Source of the DNA: Sediminicola sp047612485
Lineage (GTDB): Bacteria; Bacteroidota; Bacteroidia; Flavobacteriales; Flavobacteriaceae
NCBI GenBank assembly: GCA_047612485.1
Contig: JBLGAT010000111.1
Coordinates: 1-8,173, forward strand
DNA length: 8,173 bases
Direction of reading: 5' to 3'
A program made the translations under genes and the position numbers. The notes under the pieces were generated by a model. That model was not told the origin of the DNA and did not search any database. It saw only the letters and a list, made by a program, of their open reading frames with translations. Of the stretch, positions 1-4,566 are shown piece after piece (position 1 is the stretch's first letter; the number at the start of each line of letters is the position of its first letter).

Positions 1-1408
1 CTTCTGTAAATGTATTGTTGATTATGTAAGGATCACCTGAAATACCGGTTCCCGTAACGCTGATATCCGAACCTTGTGTGACCAATGTTTCCGACCCATC
101 GGGTGCGGCAGTGATGATGGCCGTGTCCACGTAGTTTTTAGTTGCTGCATCTTGTGGTGCTGTCGGTTCTGCAACATTAGTCAGTTTAAAAGTTCCAATG
201 GAGAGGTCTGCCAATGGAATTGCGAAACCGGAGAGTGAAATATTTGCCTTGTCGAGCTTTGTATCGGTTACGTTGGCATCCGCTATCTTGGAGGTGGTTA
301 CAGCATCATTAGCTATATCTACATTAGCTATTGTACCATTAGCTATGTCTTCGGATAGTATCGTCTCATTGAATATATCTGCTGTTCTAACTTCCCCATC
401 CAAAATAATGGCTGAAGTTACAGCGTTGTTTGCAAGCTGAGGTGTTCCAATGGCATTTGGGGCAATATCCGTAGTATTGATACCTCCAGGGCTAACATCC
501 AAAGTATATGGATCGGAAGTTGTTCCTATCCCTAAGCGCACTAGTGTTCCATCAAAAGCGTTTACGACCTCATTTCCAACAATCCCATCACTTTCTGTAA
601 CGGTCAGGGCAGATTGGTCCACTAAAAACCAGTTTGTCCCGTTCCATTGCATAAGCTGTCCAATTGCTGTTCCAGGCGCTAATTTTGGTAATGTAATACT
701 GTTGGCAAGTATTTGTGCCGCTCCAACTGATCCTGTGGCTAGATTGCTTTGTACAATGGAAGCTCCCTGAATATGTGCAAGTCCATTTATTGAAGATGAA
801 CCATAATCATCTCGTGTAATGCTTCCGTCTCTAATATTTCTTCCCGTAATTTCCCCAACTTCAAAATTATAATTGTTCCCCGTTCTTCTGATTACAATGG
901 TACTGTCATTAATGGGCAGGAGGTTCACTATAGCATCCGTACTGTAGGTATGCCTGTTCAAAGAATCCAAGGCAACACGTAAAGCGTTGTTATTACTGTC
1001 GGTCAACACCAAACTGTCATTGGCAACCTCAAAAGAACTGTTGGTGGTAGTTGTAATAATGGTTTCTATGCCCACGGCATCTGTAAACGTATAAGAGCCA
1101 TCCCCATTGTCTACCATACTAATATTTACCGAATTGGTCAGGGCATCACAAATGTTCAACCATTGGCCTCCGTCGTAATAATGAACACATTTGGTCTCTG
1201 TATTATACACCAACGCCCCCTGTAAAGGATTAATGGCGTTCATTTGGGTGTTGTTTACCCTAGTTAAGACCAGTGCCCTAGAGGTGCTTTCCAGTTCTAA
1301 AACGGAGGCTGCATTTATATTTTGGGGATTGTCACCAATTTTAATTTGAGCGTGGCTATAAGATCCCAATACAAGGCCAATGAAGAGAAAGACAACTTTT
1401 AATTTCAT
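1..1408 (-). CDS. Exported decapeptide-repeat surface protein (N-terminal part, runs off left edge)
   Basis: An open frame of 469 codons runs from ATG at 1408-1406 to the window edge without a stop, so the C-terminus is missing. Residues 1-20 are a signal peptide (MKLK, hydrophobic core, cleavage probably A20|Q21). Residues 21-90 form the N-terminal segment common in flavobacterial surface proteins (ASVLELEST, GALVYNTETKC, YYDGGQW). A linker includes DNGDGSYTF (100-108). Decapeptide repeats of the type IAxxxVxxxx occupy about 213-252 and 315-394. Between them lies MQWNGTNW (253-260), and DAATKNYVD follows at 420-428, a motif frequent in phage tail-fibre and bacterial fibre proteins. Inference: a secreted or cell-surface fibre or adhesin, possibly exported by the type IX system, but the C-terminal sorting domain would lie outside the window. 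Ligand and role are unknown. It has its own candidate promoter and lies 127 nt downstream of pepE. Confidence 0.85.
   Translation of the reverse strand, partial: MKLKVVFLFIGLVLGSYSHAQIKIGDNPQNINAASVLELESTSRALVLTRVNNTQMNAINPLQGALVYNTETKCVHYYDGGQWLNICDALTNSVNISMVDNGDGSYTFTDAVGIETIITTTTNSSFEVANDSLVLTDSNNNALRVALDSLNRHTYSTDAIVNLLPINDSTIVIRRTGNNYNFEVGEITGRNIRDGSITRDDYGSSSINGLAHIQGASIVQSNLATGSVGAAQILANSITLPKLAPGTAIGQLMQWNGTNWFLVDQSALTVTESDGIVGNEVVNAFDGTLVRLGIGTTSDPYTLDVSPGGINTTDIAPNAIGTPQLANNAVTSAIILDGEVRTADIFNETILSEDIANGTIANVDIANDAVTTSKIADANVTDTKLDKANISLSGFAIPLADLSIGTFKLTNVAEPTAPQDAATKNYVDTAIITAAPDGSETLVTQGSDISVTGTGISGDPYIINNTFTE
227..466 (-). repeat. Eight consecutive 10-residue repeats in the surface protein
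   Basis: Residues 315-394 split without gaps into eight decapeptides: IAPNAIGTPQ, LANNAVTSAI, ILDGEVRTAD, IFNETILSED, IANGTIANVD, IANDAVTTSK, IADANVTDTK, LDKANISLSG. Position 1 is always Ile or Leu, position 6 is usually Val or Ile, and small or polar residues fill the turns. This regular spacing suggests a beta-solenoid or fibre repeat. The fold is inferred, not shown. Confidence 0.85.
307..346 (-). repeat. Three short direct DNA repeats at 15-bp spacing
   Basis: The plus-strand decamer CATTAGCTAT occurs exactly at 307-316, 322-331 and 337-346, a 15-bp period. On the coding strand it encodes IAN-xx pentapeptides (IANGT, IANVD, IANDA). Near-identical DNA across the units, while flanking decapeptides have diverged, suggests a recent local duplication inside the larger 10-residue repeat block. 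Confidence 0.8.
653..772 (-). repeat. Four consecutive 10-residue repeats (first block) in the surface protein
   Basis: Residues 213-252 read IQGASIVQSN, LATGSVGAAQ, ILANSITLPK, LAPGTAIGQL, with the same periodicity as the later eight-unit block. A further related unit, IRDGSITRDD, lies at 192-201, separated by an 11-residue break. MQWNGTNW follows directly at 253-260 and appears to close the block. Confidence 0.75.
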
Positions 1409-1444
1409 TACATACAGGGTTTTATCCTAAAAAATAAGAGAAAA

Positions 1445-1452
1445 CAAAAATA
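1445..1452 (-). promoter_or_regulatory. Candidate -7 element for the surface-protein gene
   Basis: The minus strand reads TATTTTTG, an exact match to the Bacteroidota -7 consensus TAnnTTTG, ending 36 nt before the ATG at 1408. This would give a leader of roughly 30 nt. No good TTTG -33 box lies at the usual distance, so this rests on the -7 element and position only. Confidence 0.45.
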
Positions 1453-1535
1453 AGACTATATGCCCATCTAGATAAATTAAAAAGCCAAAATACGCGTACT
1501 AGCGGTTTAACGGATAACTTATCGGATGAAAGGAC

Positions 1536-2228
1536 TTAAAACAGAATTTTTTCGGATTCGTAAGGGGCTTTTCCAGCTTCAAAAATGCGGGCAGTTCCTT
1601 TTCCTTTCAATACTGTTTTTCCATTTTCTACCCAAAGAAAGTTGCCTTCCCTAAGGCCTACAACGGGAGTACTGTTGAATTGATGGAATTCTTTGATCCG
1701 CGTTTCCCTCGTTTCTCCATTGTGACGTCCATTTGGTTTCGGATCCAAATAATGTGGGTTTAAATTAAAATTGACCAAACCCAACGTTTCAAAACTAGGT
1801 GGGTATACAATGGGCATATCATTCGTGGTCTGCATGGATGGTCCGGCTATATTGCTCCCCGCACTAGCACCCATATAGGGGGTGCCTTTTTCAACTTTAT
1901 CCTTGATCAACTGCATGAGTCCTTGTTCATGGAGTTGTTTTACCAACAAGAAGGTGTTCCCCCCACCCGTAAAAATGGCTTGGGCCTTTTCTACACCCTC
2001 TTTAGGATTTGGATAAGTGTGCAGTCCCACCACTTTTTTGTTCAGTTTTGCAAATGCTTTTGCTACCACGGCCGTATAAGCATCGTGTGCAATCCCTCCT
2101 GGTCTGGCAAAGGGGAGGAAGGTTATGGTGTCCACATTCTTGAAGAATAATTCCAGATCCTTGGTGAGGTAGGCTAAATAGTTTTCGCCAAAAAGGGTAG
2201 AGGTACTTGCCAAGAGTAATTTTTTCAT
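1536..2228 (-). CDS. pepE: Dipeptidase E (alpha-aspartyl dipeptidase), peptidase family S51
   Basis: A 230-residue protein, almost the length of Salmonella PepE (229). Family knowledge: PepE is a cytoplasmic serine peptidase that splits dipeptides with N-terminal aspartate (Asp-X), feeding amino-acid recycling. The sequence shows FLPFARP near residue 37, TGGGNTF (88-93), and the nucleophile elbow GASAGSN with Ser122. It also has Asp137 (NDMPIV) and His159 (NPHYLDP). These are each offset by two from the Ser120/Asp135/His157 triad of the Salmonella enzyme, so the catalytic set appears intact. There is no signal peptide. The ATG at 2228 starts MKKLLLASTS, as in relatives. It stands alone: the leftward surface-protein gene follows after 127 nt with its own candidate promoter, and the rightward operon diverges from the other side. 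Alternative: another S51 member such as cyanophycinase, less likely given length and motifs. Confidence 0.93.
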   Translation of the reverse strand: MKKLLLASTSTLFGENYLAYLTKDLELFFKNVDTITFLPFARPGGIAHDAYTAVVAKAFAKLNKKVVGLHTYPNPKEGVEKAQAIFTGGGNTFLLVKQLHEQGLMQLIKDKVEKGTPYMGASAGSNIAGPSMQTTNDMPIVYPPSFETLGLVNFNLNPHYLDPKPNGRHNGETRETRIKEFHQFNSTPVVGLREGNFLWVENGKTVLKGKGTARIFEAGKAPYESEKILF

Positions 2229-2315
2229 GGGAAAGGATTAACTTAAGAATTACAAATTAACAAAAGTTTAATGGGGATAAATTTTTTTTTACCACAACTT
2301 GTATTTTCTTTAACC

Positions 2316-2331
2316 GTGCAAATATATGCAC
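2316..2331. promoter_or_regulatory. Imperfect palindrome overlapping the pepE -7 element
   Basis: GTGCA (2316-2320) and TGCAC (2327-2331) are inverted copies separated by AATATA. The pepE -7 element lies inside this dyad. It is a possible operator that would occlude the pepE promoter when bound. Only the symmetry is seen; a binding protein is inferred. Confidence 0.3.
2319..2326 (-). promoter_or_regulatory. Candidate -7 element for pepE
   Basis: The minus strand reads TATATTTG, an exact TAnnTTTG match followed by C, a common flavobacterial context. Transcription would begin near 2312-2314, leaving a leader of about 85 nt that contains an A9 run (complement of T9 at 2282-2290). No clear -33 TTTG is present. 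Confidence 0.5.
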
Positions 2332-2351
2332 TCACCATTCTTTTTTTTCCG

Positions 2352-2359
2352 TAACTTTA
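2352..2359 (+). promoter_or_regulatory. Candidate -7 element for the four-gene rightward operon
   Basis: TAACTTTA matches TAnnTTTG at all but the last base and follows an eight-T tract (2341-2348) plus CCG, a context often seen before flavobacterial genes. The start site would be near 2364-2366, giving a leader of about 57 nt. The T-tract is shared with the oppositely oriented pepE promoter. Confidence 0.35.
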
Positions 2360-2394
2360 AGTAGGCCAAATTCGGTTGACTTAAAATCCGTAGG

Positions 2395-2406
2395 TCCCAT
2401 ATGGGA
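2395..2406. repeat. Perfect 12-bp palindrome in the leader of the rightward operon
   Basis: TCCCATATGGGA is perfectly self-complementary and ends 16 nt before the ATG at 2423. AAATCC (2384-2389) can also pair with GGATTT (2404-2409), giving an alternative hairpin. Either could be an operator or an RNA structure near the ribosome-binding region. This is seen in the sequence, but the function is inferred. Confidence 0.4.
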
Positions 2407-2422
2407 TTTAAAAATTTTTATT

Positions 2423-3175
2423 ATGAAAAATATAGTTATACTTTCTTTGCTCTTACTTGGTTTCGGAGTGACAAATGCACAAGAGGATGGCCGTACCCTT
2501 TTAAGGGGAAAGGTATTATATAGGAACTCAAACGTGCCCAATGAGAACGTGATCAATACCACCTCAGAATTCGCTACCATCACCAATGATAATGGGGAGT
2601 TTGGGATACGGGTCAAGGTTGGGGACGAGCTGGTCTTTACCGCTGTGAATTACCAGATGTTACCAATGAAGGTGACGCAGGAAATGATAGAGAACAATAG
2701 GTTGGTCGTTGAGGTAAACGAGAAGGTGACAGAGTTGGACGAGGTTGTGGTGAGCCCAGAAAATCAAGAGAAATTTCTCCAGATGCAGAATGAGGGACTT
2801 AAAAAGCAATACGATTACGAAATTGACCGTTCCACGGAAGTAGAGAATATAGCACTTTCCCAACAAGAGCGTGGGATGCAGAATGGACTTAACTTTGTGA
2901 ATATCTTTAAAGCCTTGACCAAGTCCAATAATAAAGAGGAGACCGTAGAAAGGCCGGCTTTGAAATTAAGCGATGTAATGAGACAAGTATACGATGATCG
3001 CTTTTTTGTGGAAGATCTTAATTTGCCCCAAGATCAAATTGATAATTTCTTGATTTATTGCGATGATAGGATTCCTGCCCAGTCCTTATTAAAAAAGGAC
3101 AACGAGTTTCAGTTGATCGACTTCTTTGTGACTTACAGTAAATTGTATCTAAAAGAACAGGGCACTGAAAAGTAA
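2423..3175 (+). CDS. Exported carboxypeptidase-D-regulatory-like domain protein, copy 1
   Basis: A 250-residue protein. Residues 1-19 are a signal peptide (MKNIVILSLLLLGFGVTNA, cleavage before Q20). Residues 27-111 form a CarboxypepD_reg-like beta-sandwich of the kind found at the N-terminus of SusC/TonB-dependent receptors: GKVLYRN, ATITNDNGEF, VGDELVFTAVNYQ, ending in LDEVVV (105-110). No TonB plug or barrel follows. Instead there is a Gln/Glu-rich, probably helical stretch (113-190) and a C-terminal motif around DLNLPQDQIDNFLIYCDD (198-215). The protein is probably periplasmic or outer-membrane-associated; its molecular function is unknown. It heads a run with a full-length paralogue, a DUF6702-like protein and an M1 peptidase, all exported, so a joint envelope role is inferred. 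The ATG at 2423 is well placed for the signal peptide. Confidence 0.85.
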   Translation: MKNIVILSLLLLGFGVTNAQEDGRTLLRGKVLYRNSNVPNENVINTTSEFATITNDNGEFGIRVKVGDELVFTAVNYQMLPMKVTQEMIENNRLVVEVNEKVTELDEVVVSPENQEKFLQMQNEGLKKQYDYEIDRSTEVENIALSQQERGMQNGLNFVNIFKALTKSNNKEETVERPALKLSDVMRQVYDDRFFVEDLNLPQDQIDNFLIYCDDRIPAQSLLKKDNEFQLIDFFVTYSKLYLKEQGTEK

Positions 3176-3941
3176 GGTTTTTATCATAAGTTTATTTTTC
3201 ATAGGTGTTTCGGTAGAAGCACAATCTTTTTTTTCCAAGGAATTGGAAGGCCGCGTTTTGAACGAAAGTGGTGATGTGGCCGCTACACACGTAATGAATA
3301 CCACCACAAATAGGGCCACCATAACCAGCATGGAAGGCTTTTTTAAAATAGCGGTAAGCCTGAACGATACTTTGGTTTTTTCTGCAGTGCAATTCAAAAA
3401 GAAAGAATTGGTGGTTACCCAATCCATATTACAGGCCAAAAGCCTTTTTGTAACTATGGAAGATGCACTAACAGAACTGGATGAAGTGGTAGTAAGGCCT
3501 TTTTATTTGTCGGGCGATATTTCAAAAGATTTGGAATCTCTGCAAATAGAGCCCGTGGTAACCGCATCTACCTTAGGGCTGCCCAATGCCTATGTAAAAA
3601 TGTTATCTAAGACAGAAAGGGAACTTTTTGCTGCTACAGCCAACCCTTTAATGAGTTTTGATCCGCTTATAAATGCCATCACGGGACGCACCAAAATGTT
3701 GAAAAAACGTTTCGAAATTGAAGAAAAATATGCTAGAACAGAGCGGGTTCGAGCCTTTTATCCTGATTCTCTCTATACTCGGGATTTAAGAATCCCAATA
3801 GCCAAAATAGATGATTTCATGTATTTCTGTGAAGCGGATAAGGCCTTTAGTGGTCTAGTAGACACCCATGATAGATTAAAAATCTGGAGTTTTTTTAGAA
3901 AGAAAAGTCTGGTGTACAGGGAAAATAACGACCTGGAATAG
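3165..3941 (+). CDS. Exported carboxypeptidase-D-regulatory-like domain protein, copy 2 (probable CTG start)
   Basis: A full-length paralogue of the gene just upstream, 258 residues if started at CTG 3165. The frame has a stop at 3150-3152 and then no ATG, GTG or TTG until TTG 3243. Yet codons 3165-3224 encode a textbook signal peptide (MKSKVFIISLFFIGVSVEAQ if CTG is read as Met). With this start, A19|Q20, ATIT (51-54), VFSAV (71-75) and LDEVVV (105-110) have exactly the residue numbers of their counterparts in copy 1, without a gap. The C-terminal part matches too: DLRIPIAKIDDFMYFCE (207-223) against copy 1 DLNLPQDQIDNFLIYCDD. It overlaps the end of copy 1 by 11 nt, which suggests translational coupling. 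The function is unknown; by position it is a partner of copy 1 and the downstream M1 peptidase. The coding call is firm, the start less so: a substituted ATG or a sequencing error is the main alternative. Confidence 0.82.
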   Translation: MKSKVFIISLFFIGVSVEAQSFFSKELEGRVLNESGDVAATHVMNTTTNRATITSMEGFFKIAVSLNDTLVFSAVQFKKKELVVTQSILQAKSLFVTMEDALTELDEVVVRPFYLSGDISKDLESLQIEPVVTASTLGLPNAYVKMLSKTERELFAATANPLMSFDPLINAITGRTKMLKKRFEIEEKYARTERVRAFYPDSLYTRDLRIPIAKIDDFMYFCEADKAFSGLVDTHDRLKIWSFFRKKSLVYRENNDLE

Positions 3942-3952
3942 TATCGGTCAAA

Positions 3953-3960
3953 TAGCTTTG
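3953..3960 (+). promoter_or_regulatory. Candidate internal -7 element before the DUF6702-like gene
   Basis: TAGCTTTG is an exact TAnnTTTG match lying 12 nt after the stop of copy 2 and about 28-40 nt before the likely start codon. It could give the last two genes of the run independent transcription. The upstream -33 region has only a poor match (CCTGG near 3932-3936). Confidence 0.4.
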
Positions 3961-3999
3961 GCACATAAATTGCAGAAGTTTAAGAAAATGGAAATGAGC

Positions 4000-4506
4000 A
4001 TGAAAGGATTAAAGAAGGGATTAGTACTGTTGCTGTTGCCATTGTTTGCTTTTGCCACGGTGCATAAATTTTATTTGAGTGTTACCAATGTGCAATATTC
4101 GGAAAAGGATGAAGCCCTACAAATTACTTCTAGGGTCTTTGTTGATGATTTTGAAGATGTGTTGGAAGAACGCTATGGGGTACATACCAACCTTTCCACA
4201 CCTCTAGAGTCGGAAATGGCCGATTCCTATATCGAAAAATACCTAAGGTCCAAACTGCTCATCAGGGTAGACGGTAAGCTGGTAGCATACAAATTTTTGG
4301 GCAAGAAATATGACAATGATGTCATGGTCTGTTATCTGGAAGTGCCAAAGATTAAATTATCAAAAATAAGGACCATTGAAATACAAAATGAGGTTCTTAC
4401 CGATATGTACGAGGAGCAACAAAATGTGTTGCATTTTAAAATGAATGGCAAAAAGAAGAGCTTTGTGTTGATGAAGGATAGTAATAAAGGAATGTTAAAA
4501 TTATAA
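4000..4506 (+). CDS. Small exported DUF6702-like protein
   Basis: 168 residues from ATG 4000. MKGLKKGLVLLLLPLFAFA is a signal peptide, followed by the motif HKFYLSVTNVQYSEKDEALQ (22-41) and RVFVDDFEDVLEERYG (45-60). These are typical of the flavobacterial DUF6702 family, usually about this size. The rest is predicted beta-rich with charged loops (LLIRVDGKLVAYKFLGK, about 86-102). No catalytic motif is visible and the function is unknown. ATGs at 3988 and 3994 are in-frame alternatives adding four or two residues. I prefer 4000 because it begins directly with the basic n-region. The open frame extends to TTG 3958, but that falls inside a candidate promoter element. The gene sits between copy 2 and the M1 peptidase (60-nt gap). 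Placement suggests it helps the peptidase, for example in folding or retention (inference). Confidence 0.85.
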   Translation: MKGLKKGLVLLLLPLFAFATVHKFYLSVTNVQYSEKDEALQITSRVFVDDFEDVLEERYGVHTNLSTPLESEMADSYIEKYLRSKLLIRVDGKLVAYKFLGKKYDNDVMVCYLEVPKIKLSKIRTIEIQNEVLTDMYEEQQNVLHFKMNGKKKSFVLMKDSNKGMLKL

Positions 4507-4535
4507 CTTCTTCAATCGATTTCTTAAAAAAAATG

Positions 4536-4543
4536 TAATTTCC
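4536..4543 (+). promoter_or_regulatory. Weak candidate -7 element before the M1 peptidase gene
   Basis: TAATTTCC in the 60-nt gap matches TAnnTT of the -7 consensus but not the terminal TG. It follows an A8 tract and sits 23 nt before the ATG. It may add peptidase transcription beyond readthrough, but the match is poor. Confidence 0.2.
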
Positions 4544-4566
4544 CGCCACTAACTATTATTTAGAAA

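Noticed and set aside
227..466. CRISPR-like periodic repeats
   Set aside because: The periodicity is at protein level (30 bp, degenerate) inside an open frame, with no identical repeats separated by unique spacers of constant length.
198..770. Plus-strand open frames at 198-440 and 450-770
   Set aside because: They lie opposite the long minus-strand surface-protein frame, which has a signal peptide and regular repeats. Their low-complexity Ser/Val/Ala translations are by-products of the repeat codons.
1480..1502. Possible terminator for pepE on the minus strand (GCTAG...TTGGC followed by TTTTT)
   Set aside because: The stem is only about five pairs with two G-T wobbles and a large loop, too weak to call.
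1512..1524. GATAACTTATC inverted repeat downstream of pepE
   Set aside because: Arms of five AT-rich bases with a one-base centre; expected by chance in AT-rich DNA and cannot form a normal RNA hairpin.
3168..3176. Programmed +1 frameshift at AAG-TAA fusing the two paralogues
   Set aside because: A fusion would place a signal peptide in the middle of a protein. Independent initiation of copy 2 explains the sequence better.
3165..3242. Frameshift or indel explanation for the missing ATG, including slippage at the T8 tract 3227-3234
   Set aside because: I checked the other two frames upstream of the T-tract: both contain stops (3173 in one, 3166 and 3187 in the other) and neither offers an ATG. 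The present frame already encodes the signal peptide, so no indel is needed.
3243..3941. TTG at 3243 as start of the second CarboxypepD_reg-like gene
   Set aside because: It would cut off an intact in-frame signal peptide and begin inside the first beta-strand of the domain; the paralogue alignment supports 3165.
3958..3999. TTG 3958 as start of the DUF6702-like gene
   Set aside because: It puts 14 extra residues before a normal signal peptide and overlaps a perfect -7 promoter element.
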